DNA of 64,000 nt, taken from Meconema thalassinum. Lineage: Eukaryota > Arthropoda > Insecta > Orthoptera > Tettigoniidae. The notes under the pieces are model-generated. The model searched no databases. It saw only the letters and a program-made list of their open reading frames with translations, and was not told the DNA's origin. The stretch is from NCBI GenBank assembly GCA_946902985.2, contig OX336388.2, forward strand, positions 118,149,894 to 118,213,893. The letters run 5' to 3'. Below, piece after piece: positions 15,001 through 28,150 of this stretch. Every line of letters starts with the position of its first letter. Positions within the stretch are counted from its first letter, which is position 1. The translations under genes and the position numbers were made by a program.

Positions 15001-16134
15001 AATCTGGACGCTGGAATGTTTATAGCTCTTCCCCAAAATGAAGGTGACCGCAATCTGGACGCTGGAATGTTTATAGCTCTTCCCTAAAATGAAAGTGACC
15101 GCAATCTGGACGCTGGAATGTTTATAACTCTTCCCTAAAATGAAAGTGACCGCAATCTGGACGCTGGAATGTTTATAACTCTTCCCTAAAATGAAAGTGA
15201 CCTCAATCTGGACGCTGGAATGTTTATAGTTCTCCCCAAAAATGGAAGTGACCTCAATCTGGACGCTGGAATGTTTATAGCTCTTCCCTAAAATGAATGT
15301 GACCGCAATCTGGACGCTGGAATGTTTATAGCTCTTCCCCAAAATGAAGGTGACCGCAATCTGGACGCTGGAATGTTTATAGCTCTTCCCTAAATTGAAA
15401 GTGACCGCAATCTGGACGCTGGAATGTTTATAGCTCTTCCCTAAAATTAAAGTGACCGTAATCTGGACCCTGGAATGTTTATAGTTCTTCCCTAAAATGA
15501 AAGTGACCGCAATCTGGACGCTGGAATGTTTATAGCTCTTCCCTAAAATGAAAGTGACCGCAATCTGGACGCTGGAATGTTTATAGCTCTTCCTTGAAGT
15601 GTAAGTGACCGCAATCTGGACGCTTTAATATTTATAGTTCTTCCCCAAAATGAAGGTGACCGCAATCTGGACGCTGGAATGTTTATAGCTCTTCCCTAAA
15701 ATGAAAGTGACCGCTATCTGGACGCTGGAATGTTTATAGCTCTTCCCCAAAATGAAAGTGACCGCAATCTGGACCCTGGAATGTTTATAGTTCTTCCCTA
15801 AAATGAAAGTGACCGCAATCTGGACGCTGGAATATTTATAACTCTTCCCTAAAATGAAAGTGACCGCAATCTGGACGCTTTAATGTTTATAGTTCTTCCC
15901 TAAAATGAAAGTGACCGCAATCTGGACGCTGGAATGTTTATAGCTCTTCCTTGAAGTGTAAGTGACCGCAATCTGGACGCTTTAATGTTTATAGTTCTTC
16001 CCCAAAATGAAGGTGACCGCAATCTGGACGCTGGAATGTTTATGGCTCTTCCCTAAAATGAAAGTGACCGCTATCTGGACGCTGGAATGTTTATAGCTCT
16101 TCCCCAAAATGAAAGTGACCGCAATCTGGACGCT
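9048..16134. repeat. Representative higher-order satellite unit, about 7.09 kb (139 monomers)
   Basis: Rare variant monomers recur at fixed long distances. The ctttaatg monomer near 9048 recurs near 16135 (7087 bp); the one-off gtaacgc deletion at 10711 recurs at 17798 (7087 bp); the tttattactc variant at 12321 recurs near 19407 (7086 bp); ctttaatg at 12820 recurs at 19906 (7086 bp). Neighbouring copies are shorter: landmarks at 3188 and 9048 are 5860 bp apart, and 16135 and 21946 are 5811 bp apart. So the array is built from length-variable higher-order units that gained or lost blocks of monomers, as expected from unequal exchange. Unit start and end are arbitrary. Confidence 0.85.
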
Positions 16135-19100
16135 TTAATGTTTATAGTTCTTCCCTAAAATGAAAGTGACCGCAATCTGGACGCTGGAATATTTATAGCT
16201 CTTCCCTAAAATGAAAGTGACCGCAATCTGGACGCTGGAATGTTTATAGTTCTTCCCCAAAATGAAGGTGACCGCAATCTGGACACTGGAATGTTTATAG
16301 CTCTTCCCTAAAATGAAGGTGACCGCAATCTGGACGCTGGAATGTTTATAGCTCTTCCCTAAAATGAAAGTGACCGCAATCTGGACGCTGGAATGTTTAT
16401 AGCTCTTCCCTAAAATTAAAGTGTCCGTAATCTGGACCCTGGAATGTTTATAGTTCTTCCCTAAAATGAAAGTGACCGCAATCTGGACGCTGGAATGTTT
16501 ATAACTCTTCCCTAAAATGAAAGTGACCTCAATCTGGACGCTGGAATGTTTATAGTTCTCCCCAAAAATGGAAGTGACCTCAATCTGGACGCTGGAATGT
16601 TTATAGCTCTTCCCTAAAATGAATGTGACCGCAATCTGGACGCTGGAATGTTTATAGCTCTTCCCCAAAATGAAGGTGACCGCAATCTGGACGCTGGAAT
16701 GTTTATAGCTCTTCCCTAAAATGAAAGTGACCGCAATCTGGACGCTGGAATGTTTATAACTCTTCCCTAAAATGAAAGTGACCGCAATCTGGACGCTGGA
16801 ATGTTTATAACTCTTCCCTAAAATGAAAGTGACCTCAATCTGGACGCTGGAATGTTTATAGTTCTCCCCAAAAATGGAAGTGACCTCAATCTGGACGCTG
16901 GAATGTTTATAGCTCTTCCCTAAAATGAATGTGACCGCAATCTGGACGCTGGAATGTTTATAGCTCTTCCCCAAAATGAAGGTGACCGCAATCTGGACGC
17001 TGGAATGTTTATAGCTCTTCTCTAAAATGAAAGTGACCGCAATCTGGACGCTGGAATGTTTATAGCTCTTCCCTAAAATTAATGTGACCGTAATCTGGAC
17101 CCTGGAATGTTTATAGTTCTTCCCTAAAATGAAAGTGACCGCAATCTGGACGCTGGAATGTTTATAGCTCTTCCCTAAAATGAAAGTGACCGCAATCTGG
17201 ACGCTGGAATGTTTATAGCTCTTCCTTGAAGTGTAAGTGACCGCAATCTGGACGCTTTAATGTTTATAGTTCTTCCCCAAAATGAAGGTGACCGCAATCT
17301 GGACGCTGGAATGTTTATAGCTCTTCCCTAAAATGAAAGTGACCGCTATCTGGACGCTGGAATGTTTATAGCTCTTCCCCAAAATGAAAGTGACCGCAAT
17401 CTGGACGCTGGAATGTTTATAGCTCTTCCTTGAAGTGTAAGTGACCGCAATCTGGACGCTTTAATGTTTATAGTTCTTCCCCAAAATGAAGGTGACCGCA
17501 ATCTGGACGCTGGAATGTTTATGGCTCTTCCCTAAAATGAAAGTGACCGCTATCTGGACGCTGGAATGTTTATAGCTCTTCCCCAAAATGAAAGTGACCG
17601 CAATCTGGACGCTTTAATGTTTATAGTTCTTCCCTAAAATGAAAGTGACCGCAATCTGGACGCTGGAATATTTATAGCTCTTCCCTAAAATGAAAGTGAC
17701 CGCAATCTGGACGCTGGAATGTTTATAGTTCTTCCCCAAAATGAAAGTGACCGCAATCTGGACGCTGGAATGTTTATAGCTCTTCCCTAAAATGAAAGTA
17801 ACGCAATCTGGACGCTGGAATGTTTATAGTTCTTCCCTAAAAGGAAAGTGACCTCAATCTGGACGCTGGAATGTTTATAGCTCTTCCCTAAAATGAAAGT
17901 GACCGCAATCTGGACGCTGGAATATTTATAGCTCTTCCCTAAAATGAAAGTGACCGCAATCTGGACGCTGGAATGTTTATAGTTCTTCCCCAAAATGAAA
18001 GTGACCGCAATCTGGACGCTGGAATGTTTATAGTTCTTCCCCAAAATGAAAGTGACCGTAATCTGGACCTTGGAATGTTTATAGTTCTTCCCTAAAATGA
18101 AAGTGACATCAATCTGGACGCTGGAATGTTTATAGCTCTTCCATAAAATGAAAGTGACCGCAATCTGGACGCTGGAATGTTTATAGCTCTTCCCTAAAAT
18201 GAAAGTTACCGCAATCTGGACGCTGGAATGTTTATAGTTCTTCCCTAAAATGAAAGTGACATCAATCTGGACGTTGGAATGTTTATAGCTCTTCCCTAAA
18301 ATGAAAGTGACCGCAATCTGGACCCTGAAATGTTTATAGCTCTTCCCTAAAATGAAAGTGACCGCAATCTGGACGCTGGAATGTTTATAGCTCTTCCCTA
18401 AAATGAAAGTGACTGCAATCTGGACGCTGGAATGTTTATAGCTCTTCCCTAAAATGAAAGTGACCGCAATCTGGACGCTGGAATGTTTATAGCTCTTCCA
18501 TAAAATGAAAGTGACCGCAATCTGGACGCTTTAATGTTTATAATTCTTCCCTAAAATTAAAGTGACCGCAATCTGGACGCTGGAATGTTTATAGCTCTTC
18601 CTTAAAATGAAAGTGACCGCAATCTGGACGCTGGAATGTTTATAGCTCTTCCCTAAAATGAAAGTGACCGCAATCTGGACGCTGGAATGTTTATAGTTCT
18701 TCCTTAAAATGAAAGTGACCGCAATCTGGACGCTGGAATGTTTATAGCTCTTCCCTAAAATGAAAGTGACCGCAATCTGGACGCTGGAATGTTTATAGTT
18801 CTTCCCTAAAATAAAGTGACCTCAATCTGGACGCTGGAATGTTTATAGTTCTTCCCTAAAATGAAAGTGACCTCAATCTGGACGCTGGAATGTATATAGT
18901 TCTTCCCTAAAATGAAAGTGACCGCAATCTGGACGCTGGAATGTTTATAGCTCTTCCCTAAAATAAAGTGACCTCAATCTGGACGCTGGAATGTTTATAG
19001 CTCTTCCCTAAAATGAAAGTGACCTCAATCTGGACGCTGGAATGTTTATAGCTCTTCCCTAATATGATAGTGACCGCAATCTGGACGCTGGAATGTTTAT

Positions 19101-22100
19101 AGTTCTTCCCTAAAATGAAAGTGACCGCAATCTGGACGCTGGAATGTTTATAGCTCTTCCCTAAAATGAAAGTGACCGCAATCTGGACGCTGGAATGTTT
19201 ATAGCTCTTCCCTAAAATGAAAGTGACCGCAATCTGGACGCTGGAATGTTTTTAGTTCTTCCCTAAACTGAAAGTGACCGCAATCTGGACGCTGGAATGT
19301 TTATAGCTCTTCCCTAAAATGAAAGTGACCGCAATCTGGACGCTGGAATGTTTATAGTTCTTCCATAAAATGAAAGTGACCGCAATCTGGACGCTGGAAT
19401 GTTTATTACTCTTCCCTGAAGTGTAAGTGACCGCAATCTGGACGCTTTAATGTTTATAGTTCTTCCCTAAAATGAAAGTGACCGCAATCTGGACGCTGGA
19501 ATGTTTATAGCTCTTCCCTAAAATGAAAGTGACCGCAATCTGGACGCTGGAATGTTTATAGTTCTTCCCTAAAGTGAAAGTGACCGCAATCTGGACGCTG
19601 GAATGTTTATAGTTCTTCCCTAAAGTGAAAGTGACCGCAATGTGGACGCTGGAATGTTTATAGCTCTTCCCTAAAATGAAAGTGGTTGCAATCTGGACGC
19701 TGGAATGTTTATAGCTCTTCCCTAAAATGAAAGTGACCGCAATCTGGACGCTGGAATGTTTATAGTTCTTCCCTAAAATGAAAGTGACCGCAATCTGGAC
19801 GCTGGAATGTTTATAGCTCTTCCATAAAATGAAAGTGACCGCAATCTGGACGCTGGAATGTTTATAACTCTTCCCTGAAGTGTAAGTGACCGCAATCTGG
19901 ACGCTTTAATGTTTATAGTTCTTCCCTAAAATGAATGTGACCGCAATCTGGACGCTGGAATGTTTATAGCTCTTCCCTAAAATGAATGTGACCGCAATCT
20001 GGACGCTGGAATGTTTATAGTTCTTCCCTAAAATGAAAGTGACCGCAATCTGGACGCTGGAATGTTTATAGTTCTTCCCTAAAATGAAAGTGACCGCAAT
20101 CTGGACGCTGGAATGTTTATAGTTCTTCCCTAAAATGAAAGTGACCGCAATCTGGACGCTGGAATGTTTATAGTTCTTCCCTAAAATGAAAGTGACCACA
20201 ATCTGGACGCTGGAATGTTTATAGCTCTTCCCTAAAGTGAAAGTGACCGCAATCTGGACGCTGGAATGTTTATAACTCTTCCCTAAAATGAAAGTGACCG
20301 CAATCTGGACGCTGGAATGTATATAGTTCTTCCCTAAAATGAAAGTGACCGCAATCTGGACGCTGGAATGTTTGTAGCTCTTCCCTAATATGAAAGTGAC
20401 CGCAATCTGGACGCTGGAATGTTTATAGCTCTTCCCTAAAATGAAGGTGACCACAATCTGGACGCTGGAATGTTTATAGCTCTTCCCTAAAATGAAAGTG
20501 ACCGCAATCTGGACGCTGGAATGTTTATAGCTCTTCCCTAAAATTAAAGTGTCCGTAATCTGGACCCTGGAATGTTTATAGTTCTTCCCTAAAATGAAAG
20601 TGACCGCAATCTGGACGCTGGAATGTTTATAACTCTTCCCTAAAATGAAAGTGACCTCAATCTGGACGCTGGAATGTTTATAGTTCTCCCCAAAAATGGA
20701 AGTGACCTCAATCTGGACGCTGGAATGTTTATAGCTCTTCCCTAAAATGAATGTGACCGCAATCTGGACGCTGGAATGTTTATAGCTCTTCCCCAAAATG
20801 AAGGTGACCGCAATCTGGACGCTGGAATGTTTATAGCTCTTCCCTAAAATGAAAGTGACCGCAATCTGGACGCTGGAATGTTTATAACTCTTCCCTAAAA
20901 TGAAAGTGACCGCAATCTGGACGCTGGAATGTTTATAACTCTTCCCTAAAATGAAAGTGACCTCAATCTGGACGCTGGAATGTTTATAGTTCTCCCCAAA
21001 AATGGAAGTGACCTCAATCTGGACGCTGGAATGTTTATAGCTCTTCCCTAAAATGAATGTGACCGCAATCTGGACGCTGGAATGTTTATAGCTCTTCCCC
21101 AAAATGAAGGTGACCGCAATCTGGACGCTGGAATGTTTATAGCTCTTCCCTAAAATGAATGTGACCGCAATCTGGACGCTGGAATGTTTATAGCTCTTCC
21201 CTAAAATTAAAGTGACCGTAATCTGGACCCTGGAATGTTTATAGTTCTTCCCTAAAATGAAAGTGACCGCAATCTGGACGCTGGAATGTTTATAGCTCTT
21301 CCCTAAAATGAAAGTGACCGCAATCTGGACGCTGGAATGTTTATAGCTCTTCCTTGAAGTGTAAGTGACCGCAATCTGGACGCTTTAATGTTTATAGTTC
21401 TTCCCCAAAATGAAGGTGACCGCAATCTGGACGCTGGAATGTTTATAGCTCTTCCCTAAAATGAAAATGACCGCTATCTGGACGCTGGAATGTTTATAGC
21501 TCTTCCCCAAAATGAAAGTGACCGCAATCTGGACCCTGGAATGTTTATAGTTCTTCCCTAAAATGAAAGTGACCGCAATCTGGACGCTGGAATGTTTATA
21601 GCTCTTCCCTAAAATGAAAGTGACCGCAATCTGGACGCTGGAATATTTATAACTCTTCCCTAAAATGAAAGTGACCGCAATCTGGACGCTTTAATGTTTA
21701 TAGTTCTTCCCTAAAATGAAAGTGACCGCAATCTGGACGCTGGAATGTTTATAGCTCTTCCTTGAAGTGTAAGTGACCGCAATCTGGACGCTTTAATGTT
21801 TATAGTTCTTCCCCAAAATGAAGGTGACCGCAATCTGGACGCTGGAATGTTCATGGCTCTTCCCTAAAATGAAAGTGACCGCTATCTGGACGCTGGAATG
21901 TTTATAGCTCTTCCCCAAAATGAAAGTGACCGCAATCTGGACGCTTTAATGTTTATAGTTCTTCCCAAAAATGAAAGTGACCGCAATCTGGACGCTGGAA
22001 TATTTATAGCTCTTCCCTAAAATGAAAGTGACCGCAATCTGGACGCTGGAATGTTTATAGTTCTTCCCCAAAATGAAAGTGACCGCAATCTGGACGCTGG

Positions 22101-25100
22101 AATGTTTATAGCTCTTCCCTAAAATGAAAGTGAACGCAATCTGGACGCTGGAATGTTTATAGTTCTTCCCTAAAAGGAAAGTGACCTCAATCTGGACGCT
22201 GGAATGTTTATAGCTCTTCCCTAAAATGAAAGTGACCGCAATCTGGACGCTGGAATATTTATAGCTCTTCCCTAAAATGAAAGTGACCGCAATCTGGACG
22301 CTGGAATATTTATAGTTCTTCTCCAAAATGAAAGTGACCGCAATCTGGACGCTGGAATGTTTATAGTTCTTCCCCAAAATGAAAGTGACCGTAATCTGGA
22401 CCCTGGAATGTTTATAGTTCTTCCCTAAAATGAAAGTGACATCAATCTGGACGCTGGAATGTTTATAGCTCTTCCATAAAATGAAAGTGACCGCAATCTG
22501 GACGCTGGAATGTTTATAGCTCTTCCCTAAAATGAAAGTTACCGCAATCTGTACGCTGGAATGTTTATAGTTCTTCCCTAAAATGAAAGTGACATCAATC
22601 TGGACGCTGGAATGTTTATAGCTCTTCCCTAAAATGAAAGTGACCGCAATCTGGACCCTGAAATGTTTATAGCTCTTCCCTAAAATGAAAGTGACCGCAA
22701 TCTGGACGCTGGAATGTTTATAGCTCTTCCCTAAAATGAAAGTGACTGCAATCTGGACACTGGAATGTTTATAGCTCTTCCCTAAAATGAAAGTGACCGC
22801 AATCTGGACGCTGGAATGTTTATAGCTCTTCCATAAAATGAAAGTGACCGCAATCTGGACGCTTTAATGTTTATAATTCTTCCCTAAAATTAAAGTGACC
22901 GGAATCTGGACGCTGGAATGTTTATAGCTCTTCCCTAAAATGAAAGTTACCGCAATCTGGACGCTGGAATGTTTATAGTTCTTCCCTAAAATGAAAGTGA
23001 CATCAATCTGGACGCTGGAATGTTTATAGTTCTTCCCTAAAATGAAAGTGACCGCAATCTGGACCCTGAAATGTTTATAGCTCTTCCCTAAAATGAAAGT
23101 GACCGCAATCTGGACGCTGGAATGTTTATAGCTCTTCCCTAAAATGAAAGTGACTGCAATCTGGACACTGTAATGTTTATAGCTCTTCCCTAAAATGAAA
23201 GAGACCGCAATCTGGACGCTGGAATGTTTATAGCTCTTCCATAAAATGAAAGTAACCGCAATCTGGACGCTGGAATGTTTATAGTTCTTCCTTAAAATGA
23301 AAGTGACCGCAATCTGGACGCTGGAATGTTTATAGCTCTTCCCTAAAATGAAAGTGACCGCAATCTGGACGCTGGAATGTTTATAGTTCTTCCCTAAAAT
23401 GAAAGTGACCACAATCTGGACGCTGGAATGTTTATAGCTCTTCCCTAAAGTGAAAGTGACCGCAATCTGGACGCTGGAATGTTTATAGCTCTTCCATAAA
23501 ATGAAAGTGACCGCAATCTGGACGCTGGAATGTTTATAGCTCTTCCCTAAAATGAAAGTGACCGCAATCTGGACGCTGGAATGTTTATAGCTCTTCCCTA
23601 TAATGAAAGTGACCGCAATCTGGACGCTGGAATGTATATAGTTCTTCCCTAAAATGAATGTGACCGCAATCTGGACGCTGGAATGTTTGTAGCTCTTCCC
23701 TAATATGAAAGTGACCGCAATCTGGACGCTGGAATGTTTATAGCTCATCCCTAAAATGAATTTGACCGCAATCTGGACGCTGGAATGTTTATAGCTCTTC
23801 CCTAAAATGAAAGTGACCGCAATCTGGACGCTGGAATGTTTATAGTTCTTCCTTAAAATGAAAGTGACCGCAATCTGGACGCTGGAATGTTTATAGCTCT
23901 TCCCTAAAATGAAAGTGACCGCAATCTGGACGCTGGAATGTTTATAGCTCTTCCCTAAAATGAAAGTGACCGCAATCTGGACGCTGGAATGTTTATAGTT
24001 CTTCCCTAAAAGGAAAGTGACCACAATCTGGACGCTGGAATGTTTATATCTCTTCCCTAAAATGAAAGTGACCGCAATCTGGACGCTGGAATGTTTATAG
24101 CTCTTCCATAAAATGAAAGTGACCGCAATCTGGACGCTTTTATGTTTATAATTCTTCCCTAAAATGAAAGTGACCGCAATCTGGACGCTGGAATGTTTAT
24201 AGCTCTTCCTTAAAATGAAAGTGACCGCAATCTGGACGCTGGAATGTTTATAGCTCTTCCCTAAAATGAATGTGACCGCAATCTGGACGCTGGAATGTTT
24301 ATAGTTCTTCCTTAAAATGAAAGTGACCGCAATCTGGACGCTGGAATGTTTATAGCTCTTCCCTAAAATGAAAGTGACCGCAATCTGGACGCTGGAATGT
24401 TTATAGTTCTTCCCTAAAATGATAGTGACCACAATCTGGACGCTGGAATGTTTATAGCTCTTCCCTAAAGTGAAAGTGACCGCAATCTGGACGCTGGAAT
24501 GTTTATAGCTCTTCCATAAAATGAAGGTGACCGCAATCTGGACGCTGGAATGTTTATAGCTCTTCCCTAAAATGAAAGTGACCGCAATCTGGACGCTGGA
24601 ATGTTTATAGCTCTTCCCTATAATGAAAGTGACCGCAATCTGGACGCTGGAATGTATATAGTTCTTCCCTAAAATGAAAGTGACCGCAATCTGGACGCTG
24701 GAATGTTTGTAGCTCTTCCCTAATATGAAAGTGACCGCAATCTGGACGCTGGAATGTTTATAGCTCTTCCCTAAAATGAATTTGACCGCAATCTGGACGC
24801 TGGAATGTTTATAGCTCTTCCCTAAAATGAAAGTGACCGCAATCTGGACGCTGGAATGTTTATAGTTCTTCCTTAAAATGAAAGTGACCGCAATCTGGAC
24901 GCTGGAATGTTTATAGCTCTTCCCTAAAATGAAAGTGACCGCAATCTGGACGCTGGAATGTTTATAGCTCTTCCCTAAAATGAAAGTGACCGCAATCTGG
25001 ACGCTGGAATGTTTATAGCTCTTCCCTAAAATGAAAGTGACCGCAATCTGGACGCTGGAATATTTATAGCTCTTCCCTAATATGAAAGTGACCGCAATCT

Positions 25101-25754
25101 GGACGCTGGAATGTTTATAGCTCTTCCCTAAAGTGTAAGTGACCGCAATCTGGACGCTGGAATGTTTATAGCTCTTCCCCAAAATGCAAGTGACCGCAAT
25201 CTGGACGCTGGAATGTTTATAACTCTTCCCTGAAGTGTAAGTGACCGCAATCTGGACGCTGGAATGTTTATAGCTCTTCCCCAAAATGAAAGTGACCGCA
25301 ATCTGGACGCTGGAATGTTTATAGTTCTTCCCTAAAATGAAAGTGACCGCAATCTGGACGCTGGAATATTTATAGCTCTTCCCTAAAATGAAAGTGACCG
25401 CAATCTGGACGCTTTAATGTTTATAGCTCTTCCATAAAATGAAATTGACCGCAATCTGGACGCTTTAATATTTATAGCTCTTCCCTAAAATGAAAGTGAC
25501 CGCAATCTGGACGCTGGAATGTTTATAGTTCTTCCCCAAAATGAAAGTGACCGCAATCTGGACGCTGGAATGTTTATAGCTCTTCCCTAAAATGAAAGTG
25601 ACCGCAATCTGGACGCTGGAATGTTTATAACTCTTCCCTAAAATGAAAGTGACCTCAATCTGGACGCTGGAATGTTTATAGCTCTTCCATAAAATGAAAG
25701 TGACCGCAATCTGGACGCTTTAATGTTTATAGTTCTTCCCTAAAATGAAAGTGA

Positions 25755-26355
25755 CCGCAGTCTGGACTACTAATGAGGTGAACGCAATCTGGACGCAGGA
25801 ATGTTTATAGTTCTTCCCTAAAATGAAAGTGACCGCAATCTGGACGCTGGAATGTTTATAGCTCTTCCCTAAAATGAAAGTGACCGCAATCTGGACTACT
25901 AATGAGGTGAACGCAATCTGGACGCTGGAATGTTTATAGTTCTTCCCTAAAATGAAAGTGACCGCAATCTGGACGCTTTAATGTTTATAGCTCTTCCCTG
26001 AAATGAAAGTGACCGCAATCTGGACGCTGGAATGTTTATAGCTCTTCCCTAAAATGTAAGTGACCGCAATCTGGACGCTTTAATGTTTATAGTTCTTCCC
26101 TAAAATGAAAGTGACCGCAATCTGGACGCTGGAATGTTTATAGCTCTTCCTTAAAATGAAAGTGACCGCAATCTGGACGCTGGAATGTTTATAGCTCTTC
26201 CCTAAAAGGAAAGTGACCGCAATCTGGACGCTTGAATGTTTATAGCTCTTCCCTAAAGTGAAGGTCACCGCAATCTGGATGCTGGAATGTTTATAGTTCT
26301 TCCCTAAAATGAAAGTGACCGCAATCTGGACTACTAATGAGGTGAACGCAATCTG
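25755..26355. repeat. Right edge of the satellite with divergent monomers
   Basis: Three copies of a non-consensus junction, ggactactaatgaggtgaac, interrupt the monomer phase near 25765, 25894 and 26329. After the third, the satellite stops with a partial monomer and unrelated DNA begins near 26356. Divergent monomers at an array margin are normal because edges escape homogenisation. The first two junctions lie about 129 bp apart and the third about 435 bp further on. Confidence 0.8.
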
Positions 26356-26359
26356 GAAT

Positions 26360-26488
26360 GACCTCAATCAGGAAGACACCAGTGCGACGACTGGAACTTG
26401 TTTCAATGTTTTGGTGACACAGTGTGGGCCGGGCAGAATAGTCTCGCGGGCCGTATCTGGCCCGCGGGCCTAAGGTTGGGCAGTCTTG
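26360..26488 (-). repeat. GC-rich end of a second hAT-type element
   Basis: Bases 26420-26488 contain palindromic cgcgggcc/ggcccgcgggcc blocks and end in ggttgggcagtcttg. Read on the minus strand this begins caagactgcccaacc, which resembles the ends of hAT-type elements of the cagggctgcccaac kind. The opposite end was not found, so this is a fragment or a solo end between the satellite and the next hAT element. Confidence 0.4.
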
Positions 26489-26496
26489 TTCTAGAG
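26489..26496. repeat. Left 8-bp target-site duplication of the hAT element
   Basis: ttctagag lies immediately before the left terminal repeat and recurs immediately after the right one at 28655-28662. Eight-base duplications are the rule for hAT transposition. Confidence 0.85.
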
Positions 26497-26801
26497 CAGA
26501 AGTTCCCATTAGGTGGTCCGCGGACCCCTGGGGTCCGCGAAGAGTCGTCAAGAAATAACGCAATAATGAAAACGGAGAAAGTACAAATAATTCCTTAAAA
26601 ATAATAATTATGCGTTGTCATGCACGAGCATAAGTGGCGCAGCGTAATTTGAGCGTTTCAAGTTACCCGCTAGAAACCACTCTGCTCCTTTATCTCTGTG
26701 TTCTGTTCCGCAGCCATTTTGCATTTTGTGTGTCAACATATTTACATGAGTTTTGAAAGTTGAAACTTTTGATTGATTTAATTGTTAAAAGTTCATTGAA
26801 C

Positions 26802-27560
26802 ATGAATCGTTGGTTGAAGAGTGGGTCTTTAAAACGAAGTAGGCCCACTTCTATAGATAGTGACGAAGAGGAAATTGTGGTAATTTAGAAGAGAATGGGC
26901 CACCTGCTGCCTCTCTTGAGACTAGCCATTCAAAGGGTAAGCCTACTGCGAAAAGTAGGAAATACGACATAAAATATTGGAAATTGGTTTTACGTTTTGT
27001 GGATTGTCCTAAGACTCAATGCGTGACATGCTTTGAAATCCTTGCCAACGAAAGTATGAAACCTGCAAATATCCGTAGGCACTCGGAGCACAAAGGTAAA
27101 ATGAATCCATTGAATTCTTCAAAATAAAGTTAGCTGAACAGAAGTCATGCCTGAAAGTAATTACCAAACGTTCTGGTGCAAATGTGAATGAAAATGCTAC
27201 GATTGAATCCTACGATGTATCTCAGCTTGTCGCAAAACGTGCCAAAAACCATACTGTTGCTGAAGAGCGCATTCTACCTTTAGCAATTAGGCTATTTTGT
27301 GCGAGAGAATGCTGGGCGATGCTGCCGCAAAGCTTATAAGAACCGTCCCGCTGTCTAACAATACTGTTCAAAGGCGAATTACAGATATGTCAAGCAATAT
27401 CGAAGAGACGTTGTTTGCAAGGCTCCACATGTGTGACATGTTTGCTCAGCATTTGGATGAGAGCACCAACATATCAAAAAAGGCGATAATGTCGCTTTTT
27501 GTACGTTTTTTACGTCATGACGAAATATATAAAGGTTTTCTTCTTTCCTGTGAACTAGTA
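26802..27560 (+). pseudogene. hAT transposase (ZBED5/SCAND3-like), N-terminal half, frameshifted
   Basis: An ATG at 26802 starts MNRWLKSGSLKRS, a form typical of BED-finger hAT transposases. After one frame change the BED finger follows: KYDIKYWKLV, then CVTC, ILANESMKPANIRRH and a second H, which supply the zinc ligands. A further frame change leads to a segment with QHLDESTNISKK, matching the conserved LDESTD block that holds a catalytic Asp of hAT transposases. Coding stops at 27560, where an internal copy of the element's terminal repeat begins. The C-terminal catalytic Glu and the dimerisation domain are missing. At least two frameshifts plus the truncation make it non-functional. Confidence 0.85.
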
Positions 27561-28150
27561 CAGAGGTTCCCATTAAAAGATTTTGGAGCAGGGGGTCCGT
27601 ACTTACATAACGATCGCTTTAGGGGGTCCGAGAAATAATCCTAATGGCAACTCAAACTAACACTTGGAGCGCTGCGGTCGGTCTGGATAAGTAGGGTAAA
27701 AATACTCAATAACACGCGTTTGATATGGAACACTTATTATTTTTCGGTTATAATCAGTGAATGTGGTCCCTAAAATAATGACAGTGTTATTTTCAATTGT
27801 ATATATGTATAAATGAGCGATACACGTGATCCAATTTGTGTGTTCCACTGGATTTTATGTGTCAATTGCATATTATCAAGCATCGGTTGTCTGCTAGTAT
27901 TTGTTTTTGTGCAGTTCGAGTCATGGCGCTGTTACGTTTAAAAGCTATATTTGAGTTCGTTCACTGTACCATAGACTCAAGAAATTATTTGCTGCTTGAA
28001 AGGGCGAAGGGATAAGTTTAACTTGGATTAAAACTCGGGGTAGACAGGAATTGCTTGATTTGGATGGTAGGTATTAACCCTGCGAAGTAAAATTAGGCCT
28101 AGGCTATATGACTCGGATATCGCAGAGCGAGGTGATGGCGGTTGGTAGGG

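Larger units (their letters stand above)
1..26355. repeat. 51-bp satellite array, about 516 monomers
   Basis: The whole interval is head-to-tail copies of a 51-bp unit with core gaccgcaatctggacgctgg followed by an aatgtttatag segment and a ttccctaaaatgaaa segment. GC content of the monomer is about 41 percent. Frequent variants are tagttc/tagctc, accgc/acctc/accac, aaaatg/aaagtg, and a ctggaatg to ctttaatg change. A few monomers are 50 bp (aaataaagtg form). The array is open at the left window edge. No other sequence interrupts it except a small divergent insert near the right edge. Such arrays are typical of pericentromeric or subtelomeric heterochromatin; the chromosomal position cannot be read from the window. 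No CENP-B-box-like motif was noticed. Confidence 0.97.

Noticed and set aside
1..26355. CRISPR array
   Set aside because: Copies are directly adjacent with no unique spacers, and the genome is clearly eukaryotic.
281..26367. Many minus-strand open frames in the satellite as genes for a 17-residue repeat protein
   Set aside because: Monomer length is a multiple of three, so open frames are expected by chance in an AT-moderate repeat; frames start and stop at monomer variants, and there is no unique N- or C-terminus.
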